NCBI GenBank assembly: GCA_036426205.1
Contig: CM071568.1
Span: forward strand, 231,419,727-231,483,726
From: Ascaphus truei
Taxonomy: Eukaryota > Chordata > Amphibia > Anura > Ascaphidae
Length of the DNA stretch: 64,000 nucleotides
Direction: 5' to 3'
In this document: one piece after another, positions 1 to 12,068 of the stretch
Layout: each line of letters begins with the position of its first letter
How positions within the stretch are numbered: the stretch's first letter is position 1
The notes under the pieces: model-generated
Seen by the model: the letters and a program-made list of their open reading frames with translations, nothing else
What the model was told of the DNA's origin: nothing
The model's database searches: none
Made by a program: the position numbers and the translations under genes

Positions 1-361
1 ATAATTTAACATTAGGAACACACCTCTGCATTATAGTATACGCATCATTTTATATTTGTCCTTTCTATGCCACTCTTGCTTTTATTGTCTGTAACTGATC
101 GACTATCCTTTTAAGTATAATACGCGCAACAGATTGGAAACTCACATTTATATTTTGAGTTCTCATTTATATTGTGAGCTCTTTTAAAACAGCGGCTCCC
201 GTTTCCCATATATGTCTCCGGTCATTGCTTTGCCCTTGACACCAGGAGGTCTCGAGCTAACCCCTGTCCCTTAATGACTCAACCAATCAGACAAGGAATC
301 CAAAGTTGTGGTAAAATAGCCACAGATTTCATTATAAAACATACCAGAAATACTAACAGCA

Positions 362-676
362 TCAGATTGCCCCCACACATTTTAAATTTGTACTATGTCC
401 CTCCTTAATGCAAAAACCCTCCCCCAAATCAACTATCCTAACCTTCGCCAGGTCATTTCCCCCATAAGCAACATTAGAACAACCGGTTAGTTTAGTTACC
501 TCCTCATCCGTAACAGCCCAGGATGTGCCTGAGTCCAACGCAACCATGGTATCTCTGCCAAATCCCCCTTCCACCCCAGCTTCTTCTCGTATGGCTCTTG
601 AGTTGCCCTCGTCTCGGCCCAGGGGATGTGTGTCACACACACCTAAATGCTTCAAGGGAAACAAACTAAAAGGCAT
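362..676 (-). pseudogene. SGNH-hydrolase-like domain remnant of the YR element
   Basis: A 104-residue open frame contains DSGTSWAVTDEEVTKL followed by AYGGNDLAKV. The second resembles block III (GGND) of the SGNH hydrolase/esterase domain found next to the recombinase in some Ngaro-type elements. The expected N-terminal GDS/GHS block is not visible. Its position directly downstream of the recombinase on the same strand supports the reading. It is unlikely to be functional. Confidence 0.45.
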
Positions 677-744
677 AACTACACATTGACGACTTTTAGC
701 ACACCTCCCAAGCTGGCAAATATAACGCCTAAAATGCCGCCACT

Positions 745-1163
745 CTCACCTCCCAATCTTCCCTTTCACCTCCTCCCCTAAACCCAGAATAGCCACCTAA
801 GTAGTTTCCCTCATCCTAAAAGAGTGTAGGTCAACGCCTAACTGCTGCAATATTTTCCTAAAAACTCTAGTGAACTAAACATGTGTAAGAGGTGCCCCAT
901 CTAGATCAAAAAAAGTCAGACCCTGGACCCACGGTTCCAGCTATATAGGCCTTGATCAAGCTTACCGGACAGATGTTTTCCTGATTAATCACTGCTAATG
1001 AGACCCACACACCCTTTCCCCACTGATCTGTTTTGTATCTCCCTACAAAAAACCTCACTGCTCTCTGTTCCACCACAACCTCGTTACACCATAAACCCCC
1101 TGGCTTTACCTTTGAACCCAAAACCAACTCGCCCACCCTTGGTGCTCTGAACAATGTTAACAC
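745..1163 (-). pseudogene. Tyrosine recombinase (integrase) remnant
   Basis: The first half is open and has the family pattern LFRAPRVGELV (catalytic-arginine region), then KTDQWGKGVWV and a CPVSLIKAY segment. Below 906 the reading continues only with frame changes: FDLDGAPLTHV, ILQQLGVDLHSFRMRETT, then LGLGEEVKGKIGRWES. The HSFR box expected to carry the second catalytic arginine is recognisable but followed by a stop. Such enzymes catalyse site-specific strand exchange of a circular DNA intermediate. This copy is dead. Family membership is from pattern recognition; the exact clade is inference. Confidence 0.65.
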
Positions 1164-1589
1164 AAAGTAAGCCCTAACAGCAAAGCTAAACCATAAAGTT
1201 CAAAAATCACACTGCTGACAGTGTCCCGCACAGCAGATCCAGCAGGCCGGATGATAACAGCCATCTCCTATCCCCAGATGGTGTAATCCTTCTCCACCCC
1301 AAAAGCATCTGCTTTATCATAAAATAATTTGTTACATCTCTCACTTCCGTGTCAAATCCATCACTCCTCCAAACCCAGGCTCCTTTAGTTATCTAGACAT
1401 AGGTGCCCCTCTGCTTTGTAATAACCCCACCATGGAACAAGACCGTGCATGAGCCATGTTTTTTTCCAGCCCCGGTAGATGCTTAGCCCTAAAGTAAATG
1501 TTCCCTCTAATGGACAGAGGAGCACCAATCTCCTCAGCAATCGCACCACCACTGGAGAGCAATCTGTCAACCCATTCACGCCCCCCACA

Positions 1590-2590
1590 AACCCATGTTA
1601 TCCAACCTGAATAGCACCCTTTTATAACAATTTCACAGCCACCACCACCTCGAAAAATCTAAAAAGGTCAGCTATCTGTCCAGTCCTTCTTTCACCCACC
1701 TGTGGCTCACCATGATCTAGGACAAAATGTTCAAAATCCCCAAAAACCAGACGCATCCATAAAAAGTTCTAGAGCGCTGCTTGAAACGTTTGGCTCCAGC
1801 CACCAGGTCGTCTGATTGAATGAATCCAGAAAAAACCTGCCACACAACCATGGGTGGATTGCCCTATCGAGCGATCGGGCTGGCCTGTCGGGTCAGTGGG
1901 TCTGTGAGGTGGGTTGGTGTAGTGTGGTGGGCCGTTGCTGTGGCTCCCAAGCAGCATCGGCCAGCTGGCGGCTCCTTAGCTGCCTGCAAGCCGGCAATAC
2001 TTTCCCTCCACCTGTCAGCGCTGCAAGCCAACTTTTGCCCTGAGGAGGGAGCTGGAGAAAGGAGATGGGGTGTCCCCAGATCGACAGGACCGCTCCTCAC
2101 CCCAAGGCGTATGTGTGTGTTTGAGTGAGTGGTGAGAGGGGGGGTCTTACCTTTGGAGCGGTCCTCCTGCTGCAGCATCGATTGTTATGGTGATCTGACG
2201 TCAAATGACACCGTGACGTCACATGACAACGTGTAACTCACATCCAGATCTTGAAAAAGGGCTTTTACAGTGTCTGGGTGGGTGTAACGCCACAGTTAAG
2301 TAGGAGTTAACAAACATACTGTAGCATTAGTTTCATCATTACTTCCCTCTCTTCTCTCTTTCTTAACTTGAGTTAAACACTTATTTCATGGTCTGGATGA
2401 AATGCTCTTAAAATAGAGTTAATAATAATTTACCAGGTGCGATATTTGACCCAAAGTCTATGTCGTTTTTGGAATAATAGTTCGCTTGCATATCTGTCTA
2501 CATATACATTATCACATGTACAGTATATTGTGTTTGTTTACTACCTATAGTTGTATGTCATTTTAATGTATATTAGTTTCAGTAAACATC
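1590..2590. other. Intergenic or intronic sequence, nothing recognised
   Basis: Positions 1790-2170 are GC-richer and contain overlapping short open frames on both strands with no domain I recognise. They may be part of an old repeat. Positions 2200-2590 are AT-rich with no feature seen. Confidence 0.4.
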
Positions 2591-3153
2591 TATGGGGCTT
2601 ATTCTATAAGCCTTCATAGAAACAAAATCGCTGGGCCGGTTACGCCACCAGTTTTTTGAGCGTTGCTATCAAGGTATTCAGAAAGCCTTGAATACCGCGG
2701 TGATGGCAAAATTCCCAAAACTGGCCAGTAGCCAGTGATGTGATGATCGCCTCTCTCTAAAGGGCTCACCCGGCGACCTACTGCGATCTGGCCGGCGCAT
2801 ATCACGCCAGCGATCGCAAGATTTTAATAAAAATGTAATACTAGTTTACGTGAGCAGGGGGTCTCCGGAGCAGAACCGCTTTGGTTTCGGGTCCTGGGAC
2901 CCCCTGCTTCCCAAGATACAGGCCCCGTTATGGGGTGCCGGTATCTCCTATGCATTTAAATGTCTCGCGTAACGTGACCGTGGGATTTAAATGAATAGGA
3001 GATACCATCATTCCATAACGGGGCCTGTATGTCAGGAAGCAGGGGGTCCCCAGACCTGAAATCAATGCGTTTCTGCTACAGAGATCAATCGCTAACGTAC
3101 ACTTGTATTAAAAGAGCTTCATTACCTTAAGGCAATGAAGGGGTTAAACCTCA

Positions 3154-3292
3154 ATAGATGAGAGCACCATCGATGACTGGGAGTCAGGAGGGGATCCAAA
3201 TTACAAATTCAGGTGTTTCCTGTGCTTTTACTCCAATAAAGAATTTGTTATTTGGATCCCCTCCTGACTCCAGTCATCGATGGTGCTCTCTT
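3154..3292. repeat. Long perfect-type hairpin
   Basis: GAGAGCACCATCGATGAC at the left end is repeated inverted at the right end, and the arms continue through GGGGATCCAAAT. The stem is about 55-60 bp with a short loop around an AATAAAG. It lies inside the 2.6-6.05 kb element. Confidence 0.75.
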
Positions 3293-4150
3293 TTGTTTTT
3301 CCCTGGATCTATCAGCAGCAGCAGCACATCATCCATCACAAGAGGTGTCTGTGAGTATTGGGCTATTAGCCCCCAATGAAATTGTTCGTGGTGAGTCTCT
3401 CATTCACTTTCAATTTTTAGGGATAAGGCTTGATAACTTTTATAAGGTTTTACTCACTTTATGGCATACAGCTCTCCATGTTTTGGGACATAAGATGTTA
3501 TTTGAGCAGGGTATTTGAGCATTCTTACAAACTTTCTTGTTAAACTTCAATAGCCTGTTTCTTGGGGCAGAGGGGGTGGATGAAGTAGTTGTAGTAGTAG
3601 TCCCAGGGTGGGTGTTGGGCCTGCCTGGAAGGTGGCGGGAGGAGTTAACCCCTTTACTATCATAGCGGTGGGAACCGCTATGGTAATGAAGGGGTTTACC
3701 AGTCCCGCTACCCCCTTCACCCAGTCCCTCTTCCCACAATAAACAAAAATACACACAACAACCTTACTACCCACCTCCTCTACCCCAACACCCCCTCACC
3801 CCCAACAAATACAGTACAGTAATGGGCAAAATTACTATTATCCAGATATGGATAATAGTGCATTTGCCCATTCTAAAATCAAGCATTAGCCATCCAGCAT
3901 AAATAAAGTAAATAAAACTTTCTACTTACCCCTGCCATCATGAAGGGCGTTCTCATCAGGTCGATGTCCTCCGTGACCTATGCCCTATGTAACCCCTTAA
4001 TCACGTAGCGATTAATAACCGCTATAGTAACTAAGGGGTTAACCCACCCTGCCCCGCTATCCACCCGGGAGGCCTAACCACCCACCCAACGGCCACTATA
4101 CCCAACCTGTACCCATTGATTGGCACAGTGGTATATCATACATCATATCA

Positions 4151-4410
4151 GGGAGAGGGAATGGTTCAGTGAGTAAAGACACTGACTGGCACTGAGAGTT
4201 TGCAGCAGGGGAGCCTGGTTCAATTCCTGGTGTCGGCTCCTTGTGACCTTGGGCAAGTCACTTTATCTCCCTGTGCCTCAGGCACCAAAAACATAGATTA
4301 TCAGCTCCACGGGGCAGGGACTTGTGCCTGCGAAATGTCTCTGTAAAGCGCTGCGTACAGCTAGCAGCGCTATACAAGAAAATGCTATTGCTATTATTAT
4401 TATTATCATC
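4151..4410 (+). mobile_element. MIR/CORE-type tRNA-derived SINE
   Basis: The 5' tRNA-like head has a B box matching GGTTCAATTCC. It is followed by a CORE-like segment (GACCTTGGGCAAGTCACTT, then CTGTGCCTCAGG) as in MIR, and a tail ending AGCGCTATACAAGAA plus (TTA)n. Two further copies lie at 28430-28668 (minus) and 52465-52727 (plus). These are non-autonomous and mobilised by a LINE. Confidence 0.75.
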
Positions 4411-5312
4411 ATACCCATTAGTATGGGCATAAGCCACAATAGCACTCAATGGCTAACCTATTAAAACAATCAAGCACAACAATACACAACAATTAAAGAA
4501 ATAAACCAGCACCTAAACATCACAACAATAATAGAACATCAATAAAATGATTCTAACACCAAAACCGCTAAAGAATAAAAATTATATTATACCAAAATAA
4601 TAGAATACAATTAAAGAAACACAGAACCAACAAAACAAATCAAGAACTAAAACCACTAGCCAATCCACAAATGTACTAAAAACAAGCCATCCAAATTCCA
4701 AACAATTTAATCAAAACAATAAACAGAAATAGGAAAAATAACAATCAATACAAAACAAGCATTTGCAAAAAAATGCATTGCCTGTCACTATATTTATCAA
4801 TACTGTAAAGGGGCACAGATTAATACATTAGCAGTCAATGGGCAATGAAAAACAGAAAAATAAATAAATACAATAAAAAAGCCTGAAAAAAGACTTTTAC
4901 ATACATTCAATATTTATCTTACCTTTAGAAGTCTTCCCCCTCCGAATCCCGGCGTATCTGGAAGCTCCAGACCCGCGATGTCATCCACTGCAATCCGACG
5001 CCATCCTCCTTGAAGAACATCATTCGGTACCAAAATCTTCTTTCTTTCATCTTCTTTCTCCTATCTTCATCTGTCATTGTTTTCCTTAATCTTCTTTCTT
5101 TCAATCCAAAACCCCATGGTAAATCCAAAACGGATGTTGCCACGTCGAGATCTTCCGCTAACATGAAACATACAGCCTTATATTATGGCCTGTGATGGCA
5201 CATCTTAGCGTCAGATGGTACAGGTCCAATCCAATTGGACGCTGTATCATGTGCCCGTTCTTTTTTTCATTAATTTTTTTAAGGATGTGATGTCATCTCC
5301 AAGGGAGGTATG

Positions 5313-5570
5313 TCACATCCTTAAAACCACATGGCTATATCACATAGTATTGCAGCCAATGGGATTGAAGTAAATCCAATTGGTTCCTGTACCATGTGAT
5401 ATGTCACATTAGTTAAAAAGGATGTGATATCACTTTAAGGAATGCTGTCACATCCTTTAAACGAATGTAACATATCACATGGTACAGGAGCCAATGGGAT
5501 TGTCTTCAATCCAATTGTCTGTAATACAATGTGATATAGCCATGTGGTTTTAAGGATGTGACGTACCTCC
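5313..5570. repeat. Inverted repeat, inner hairpin of the TIR element
   Basis: The segment beginning TATGTCACATCCTTAAAACC is inverted at about 5545-5570. The arms also contain the CCAATGGGATTG motif. Total span is about 250 bp, centred near 5440. Confidence 0.6.
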
Positions 5571-6052
5571 CATTGATTTCAGGTCTGGGGACCCCCTGCT
5601 TCCCGAGCTACCGGCCCCGTTATGGGTTGCCGGTTGCATTTAAATTTCTCACATCACGTGACCTTAGGAATAAAATCCATAGAAGATACCGGCACCCCAT
5701 AACGGGGCCTGTATCTCGGGAAGCAGGGGGTCCCCGGACCTGAAATCAACGCGGTTCTGCTCCGGAGACCCCATCCTTATGTACACCAATAATAAAATGT
5801 ATATTGAAATCTTGCGATCGCTTCCGAGATATGCGCAGGGAGAGGCGGCTCTCTCTGCAGCTGGAACAAATCGCCGGGTGAGCCCTTTTGGGAGAGGCGA
5901 TAATCACGCTTCTGGCTACTCGCCCGTTTTGGGAATTTTGCTATCACAGGTAATCGAGGCTTTCTGAATACTGTGATAGCAACGCTCAAAAACTGGCGAC
6001 GTAACCGGCCCAGTGATTTTTTTTATTGAAGTCTTATAGACTAGGCCCCATA

Positions 6053-6582
6053 GTGTATGTGATAAAGTGTAAGCCTTCCCAAGAGTGATGTATTGTATTG
6101 TGACATGAAGCAGTGCTACAGTGATTTCATTTCAGTGTAACAGATGTGCATTACAGGAAAGCTAAATGTGTCTGTTTTTAACAAGAAAGGGAAGCACAGA
6201 TTTTCCCTGGCTGGCATGTTGAGACAAGGATCGTGATTTCTACTGTGGATTTCAATCTTTTCCTAGCATAACAGAAGGTGCTGGGAGGCAAAGGGGCAGG
6301 GAAGCAGCATGACACTTCGAAGGGTTTGCATGAGTGGATACTAAAAAGGTAGAGCAAGATTCAAACGCTCATTTGTTTGCTTAAATACCGTTTCCTACTA
6401 AATTTGAGATTTTTGTCTGTGAGAAATGAGATGTCGGGCTTTTTACAGCTCAGGTTTCAGCTAAGGATTTGGATCCCTACTCTATATACTCTGACGCTTC
6501 TTCTCCATGTCAGTCTGAGCTCCATTCATGTGCACGATCAGGGACAAGTATTCTGGGCATATTGAATATGGGCCTTTGTGTA
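6053..6582. other. Nothing recognised
   Basis: Apparently single-copy sequence with short open frames only. No splice-bounded coding segment or repeat was identified. Confidence 0.4.
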
Positions 6583-6748
6583 GATCAGGGGTCTCAAACT
6601 CAGTCCTCAAGGGCCACCTTTTATGGATTCCCTTGCTTCAGCACAGGTGGCTCAACTGGCCACTGATTGAGCCACCTGTGCTGAAGCAGGGATTCCATAA
6701 AACCTGGCCTGTTAGTGTCCCTTGTGGACTGTTTGAGACCCCCGATTT
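6583..6748. repeat. Hairpin MITE, 'tcctcaagggcc' family
   Basis: The arms (CTCAGTCCTCAAGGGCCACC at left; its inverted relative near GGACTGTTTGAGACCC at right) enclose an inner inverted pair TGCTTCAGCACAGGTGGCTC / GAGCCACCTGTGCTGAAGCA. Other copies are at 25574-25745, 43163-43350, 44349-44535, 45487-45575 (partial) and 52886-53068. It is a foldback, non-coding mobile repeat. Transposase family is unknown. Confidence 0.75.
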
Positions 6749-6749
6749 C

Positions 6750-8846
6750 ATTGCTGCTGATCTAGGTATGAACAACCTTTTTATTATCAACTTTTATCCA
6801 GATCTTGGTTTGCAAATGTTTTGTTTTCTTCTTAAAGCAACATAGGAATATTGGCATCAAATGATCACAAATAGGAACGTGTTACAAAGATCTTGCACTG
6901 CTCGGGAGGTGGGATAAAACCTCCTATATAAATGAAATGATGCTCAGTATATTAAAACTCATAAAAAATATCATTGAGTTGAATCTAAAAAAAAATTGTA
7001 GTAAATATTATCTAATACTACAGAACTCCAAAAACCACACATGTTGGATATTGCATGGATTGCTCCTTTAAAGGCTGTTCTTAATGTAATTTAAGATCCC
7101 TTCTTAATTATGCGCTCAGAGGGACCACATGCTACACTATAAGAACCCAGCATTTGCCACGTACTGTACCTTTTCTGGAGCCAGGGCTGCAGTTACCACT
7201 CTGTTGATGTACAGACGCTACCTGGTAATGTTTGCTATTCTTGAGAATAGACCAAGACCCAGGAAAAGAAGGGAAAGTATTTGTAAGGCTAGAAGTAATG
7301 TATTTGGCATGCCTGATAAGGTGTACTCCATTGGTACTGCCTACTATCTCCCATCATCATGGACATTTTTGGAGCATGTTTAGGGTGATCTAGAACCTAT
7401 AATACACATTAGATCAGCTTTTCCTCCAATGATCAAACTCAGAGCTTCATTCTGCTAGACTCAGTTGTTGCAGATTGAGGGTAGTCCCACAAAAATCTAG
7501 TTTTTCATGGCATATGCGGATGCAAATATGCGAAGACATTACTCAGATGCAATTATTATGCACAAACCTATGATTGCAAAGGTGTTAAAATTATGCATAA
7601 CCAATGGCGCTCGTGATGTTATTTTAAGACCAGCTGCAAATGACCGTAGCAAGCACCTAACTCCAGTTAGCAGTGCTAACATTTTAATGCTCACACACAG
7701 ATGGAACGCAACGCTCACCAAAATTATGTAGATGAAATAGTGAAGGTGCCTAAATTGCCTAGATTGGCAACAGGTGCTACCTACGGTATGTGCTTAAGTT
7801 GATATATTGGTCAGGGAAGAGAGTAGCTGGAATGTCAAATTACCCTCCAAAAAGAAGCACATTAATGGTGCACACCAAGGCTGTTAAAACTTAACATGTA
7901 ATGATATCAAATAATATATAACAGAAAGAAATCAGCGCTAGGACTAACACAAATGAAATACTATAAGTGAGTAAATGGGTGACTAATAAATGTACTGACC
8001 CAGGTGAAATGAGCTAGCAGGATGCAACCCTAATGAGGATATGCCTATCCTGATTAAATGGAACAAAGAAAAAAGGCGCAATCCTAATTTTCCTGTTTTT
8101 TATTGCTATACAGGATTGCGCCTTTTTTCTTTCTTCCATCAAATAATATATGTCTACACTTGCTTCTAAATTTCGTTAAAGTGTGTATGTTTAAAATAAA
8201 CAATAAAATTGCAGGAAATGAACCGTATCCTTGTGTCAATAGTAAAGATGTTAGAGAACCTGATGTCGATGGAAATGATCAGGAAAGGAACAATTGAAAA
8301 TCAATTCAATGCACAGATACTCAAATAGTAAGTACTCCTTGTCCACTGTGACAAGATGTCTGCATTAATAGAACATATAATGCTGACATACAAAGTCACG
8401 GTGATCTGTGATGGGTATCTAAATATAAAAGCCATGAGTAGCATGGCGCAGCTCTAACATCACTGCACAGTATTAATGCTATCTAGTAGAAAATGTGGAG
8501 CTCCACATGACTTTTATAATTACATAGCTTAGCCTAGGTCAGATATTTCATCTGTGTTTAGCAGCATTCATTTGCATATGTTAATTTGGTGTACCACCCT
8601 AATTGATTGTGCATATTCATGTCTCCTACATTGCAGGTGTCTGTGAAAATTGTAATTAAAGTCCAAAAAAGAAACTGACCAAATGGTTGCTCAGAGCATT
8701 TTGTTTAATTTGTGTTGTTTAGGGAAGCAATCAGACCGTTAAATGCATGAAAGAAGGTTGTGTTCTGGTGAGCTATGTGGGATTGCACAATAAATTCTAA
8801 TTCACTTTGGTAGTAGTTTTAACCCTGTGGGTGCCCTGTAGACATA
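6750..8846. other. Mostly unique sequence with one small hairpin
   Basis: A stem of about 20-25 bp (8058-8083 with 8112-8140: AAAAAAGGCGCAATCCT and its complement) is the only structure seen. The open frames at 7129-7383 and 7507-7731 match no family and lack splice context, so I do not call them. Confidence 0.4.
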
Positions 8847-10056
8847 TGTAGCCCTTGTCCCCCCATATCATGCAAGGAACTACCAATGCTGCTATTACCT
8901 GTTTGCAACCAGGAGGTCTGAGCCTCTGCCACTTTGAGACTGGGGTGATTCTGGTTCGTCTCGATGCAGCGCCTCCATCTGTAAGGGATCCCAACGTGGT
9001 GGGATAGGCCCCTTACAGGAACAATAACAATAATACACACAGTCAGGTATATACCAACAACCTTTACTGAATACATAGCACAGTACCCTGTACCACACAG
9101 TACTGTATAACAATGCCCTAACCTGATACCACCAGTGAGTGTCCCCCAAAGTGCATAAGGTGCTTGGCACCAATACCCTGATCTCCTTCTCCCTCAGTGT
9201 CAGGGCCCACCCAAAAGTGTAGGAGATAGCGCTATCCCTTGGAGTGTTGGTGCACTTAGTTGAGGTACCTGCTGAGTACTCCAGTACTCAGTGCGGCCAA
9301 CTTAGCATCAGGGATCCGCAATGTCATCTGCGATGGCGTCCGCCTCCACGTGGGGTGAATTCCGGCGTGGATAATATCACCATACAGAGTCTCTTGCAAC
9401 AGAGATGGTCTGGTCCCAGACCACAGGCCACAATCACCGTGCGGCGTCTTTACTGTGTCCCTGACACTAAACAGTAATGGGGAAGCGTCCCTACCTAAGG
9501 GGTCTTCACTAAAGCAACCACAAGCTAAGTGGAAGGGGCCTATCTAGGACCTGAGGGGGGAATCTGGCATAGTCTGAGTGCCACAGACACTCGGACCCTA
9601 CCTTCCCCTTTTTTGTCCTGGCTCCAACAGACTGGCGTGGCTGCAAGTGCGTGAAAAGTATCAATATCTTTGCAGGGGATCCTGACAGCTTTATTGGCTA
9701 AGCCTGCTCATGTACTGCTGCAGCCCCTATGCATGTTGGGGCTTATAGTCCCCGCGAAGCCCTTCACATAATGGGCGCCGCTACCAGGGACCTATCTGCG
9801 CAACCGCGATCCCCTGTAATGTCCAGCACACTGCTGCTGGTCCTGCGCATGCGCAACTCCACAATGCATGCGCGACTGCCCGCAAGATGGCGGCGCCCTG
9901 CAACGGGAACGACCGGCAACTCGGTCGGCCTTGCCTTTACTACCGGCAACCCGCCTCTGCTCCTGCACCTCTTCCCATGCTCCCCGCCAGCATCCGCTGT
10001 CGGCCGCGGCCAGAGGTAAGGGGGCAACACGGGGGACCAAGGGGACCCAGGCTATA
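8847..10056 (-). mobile_element. Solo LTR with CATA target duplication
   Basis: It begins TGTAGCCC and ends CAGGCTATA, and is flanked on both sides by CATA (8843-8846 and 10057-10060). The internal layout matches the LTRs of the 13.3-21.3 kb element: GGAGGTCTGAGCCTC, GCGCCTCCA, an AT-rich block around a CTTTACTGA motif, and a CpG-rich distal part with GCGCATGCGCAA. Terminal sequence and polarity suggest minus orientation. The several open frames at 9729-10101 on both strands are by-products of its GC content. Confidence 0.65.
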
Positions 10057-10060
10057 CATA

Positions 10061-11970
10061 GTTACTACGTCATGAGGTCTGGCACTCCAGGGGCCCTATG
10101 ATGTATTAGCCGCGTCATAATGTTCCTGGTCCATCTCCGGGAGACTGTGTTCTGCGCCCCAAACAGGATCTATGTGGAAGTGGAACAGGAGGATGACTCC
10201 TTCCCTTCTTTTCCACCATCAGTAAGAGAGCGATCAATCCACTCTGGTGCCACAGCCTGTACGTCACCCAAAGGGTTAAGGGGCCACTGGAGAAAATGAC
10301 AGAATTTTTTTTTCCTCTTCAGAATTTAAACAATTGGTAAATGTCACTTACATTATCTGGGTGAAAAGTGAATGGGAATAAAATAAATGTATTTATACAT
10401 TCTCTCACTCCTATAGTTTAGGTGTGGGTGCTGTACCTGCAAAATAAGTAACATATATATATACCTTAGCATAATGTATAAACCCAGGGAGGGGGGCTGC
10501 CACACCCCATGTATACATTTGGTTTGACAGACTAAGTGGGAATAGACTTTTAAGTCTTGTATTATAAGGATCCCTAATAAAATAATTATTCCAGTCCAAC
10601 GTTAAGTATTAACAGAAGGAAAGGTGTGGCAATCCTATCATTTCAACATTTTAACCACACCTGGAATATAACAATTACTTTTTTTTTTTTTAATAAGCTA
10701 CAGTCCATGAACCAAACAAAGCTGAGCATGTTTCTGAGAGCAATTTTCTCAACTGCCAGTCGCTGTTAAAATCAGATCATACAGTAGGTTTGCCTTGATT
10801 CCAGATAGCAAAGGTAAGGTTAGGAAATCCTATAAGGTAACTATAGTGGATTCCTAATCTGCTAAATTCTAATGCAAAAATTCACTCTTTTAATTTAATC
10901 AAAATGAGGCAGTGATGTTTGAAACACACGTACACTCTAATTATTGCATGGTGTAAACGTTTAAAGATGCAATTCTGAGTGTAACTCGTATATTATCTTG
11001 CCCCCTCGAGCAGGTTCTGCTGCAGCTTCGGAGGTTACCAGAGTAACTGTACAGCTTCATTTTAACCTCCCGTACACTTAATATTTTAAATGCCGATATC
11101 TCCAAAACAAAGCATCAGATTTTAAATATAAAGGCTTCTTTGGAAAGGACATGAAGAGACCTTTCACGTAAAAAAAAGATTATCAGCGTGGACTTTAATA
11201 TTTTTCTATTATATGTATGCTTAAAATATGTCCTTGTATCCAGTACTGCACTGAATGTGTTGTTTGACTAGGGTGTTACCCAGAAAAAAATGGCATTTTC
11301 TGAAAATAAAAGAGCATTGTGTTTTTCTATGTTTGCATAAACCAGCAGTATAGAGATAGATATCTCATAGAAGTCTGCTTTGCTAACAACAGAAAAATGC
11401 AAACATACTAGGCCACTAGACTACAATATTAACACTAAAAGGCAAAACCAACCCTTCCTTTTCTATTACAACTTTATTTTAAGCTACGTGTTATGTATTA
11501 TTTTACTCTGACATTCTGTCCTCTCACATTCTGAGTCCTGTGTTTCTCTCCCATCCTTAACCTTTCTTTTATCTGTGACCAGGGTTTGGCCTTGTTCTTT
11601 TTAACTCTCTATTATTTCCCCTTTTCTTTGCTCCAATAGCTGTTTGTCCACTCAGGGATGCGCAAACATTCATCATCAACACTAAGAGGGTAATTATATA
11701 TCCACCAGAGCCGCCGTTTGGACCATCCTTATTCTATATTCCTATTCTGTATCCACTTTATGGATATAGTATAAGGTCCTAAGCTTACAAATGTGTTTGC
11801 TATTGTGTTGGGGGGGGGGGGGTTCAAGTAGCCACGAGCATCTGGGAGAACAAACGCTGTTGTCTTTATCAAATCACTATTTGCCTTCAGACAGAACCTG
11901 AAGATGAGCCTTTTAAACTACTGAACAAAATACTGTGTATGAAAATTCAAATGTAAAATGTTTATTATGT
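10061..11970. other. No gene recognised
   Basis: AT-rich sequence with no domain-bearing frame. It includes a G homopolymer at about 11810-11821. The part at 10950-11190 looks less AT-biased and could be conserved or an old repeat, but nothing decides this. Confidence 0.35.
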
Positions 11971-12068
11971 ATATGTAACACACTCCCCCTCCCCCCCTTC
12001 CCTCCCCAAATTGCAGATAGGGACCATGTGGGGAATCTACATGCATTACCAGGTGTGGTGCAATACCT

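Larger units (their letters stand above)
362..1588 (-). mobile_element. Degraded tyrosine-recombinase retroelement (DIRS/Ngaro-like)
   Basis: Minus-strand relic. Read 5' to 3' on the minus strand it shows an upstream fragment (1588-1385, with a SIYRGWKKTW stretch resembling the N-terminal DNA-binding part of such recombinases), a tyrosine-recombinase core (1163 to about 745) and an SGNH-hydrolase-like remnant (676-362). All parts carry stops and frameshifts. This gene order is known for Ngaro-type YR retrotransposons of chordates and invertebrates. No reverse transcriptase is seen, so a Crypton-like DNA transposon remains possible. The element may continue to the left of the window, and neither terminus was found. 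Confidence 0.6.
2593..6050. mobile_element. Large palindromic TIR element with nested hairpins
   Basis: The left end (GGGGCTTATTCTATAAG) and right end are inverted copies, and the match runs about 480 bp inward from both sides (2593-3075 against 5570-6050). A TA dinucleotide sits immediately outside each end (2591-2592 and 6051-6052), consistent with a TA target duplication as in Tc1/mariner-type insertion. Each arm holds its own inner palindrome around the GCAGGGGGTC / GACCCCCTGC motif. The interior contains two more hairpins (3154-3292, 5313-5570), a pair of inverted AACCCCTTNA motifs and a SINE. No transposase is visible, so this is a non-autonomous element. A relative lies at 53329-54982. 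Confidence 0.7.

Noticed and set aside
4151..4230. Possible tRNA gene
   Set aside because: The B box is part of a SINE head; no acceptor stem or full cloverleaf forms.
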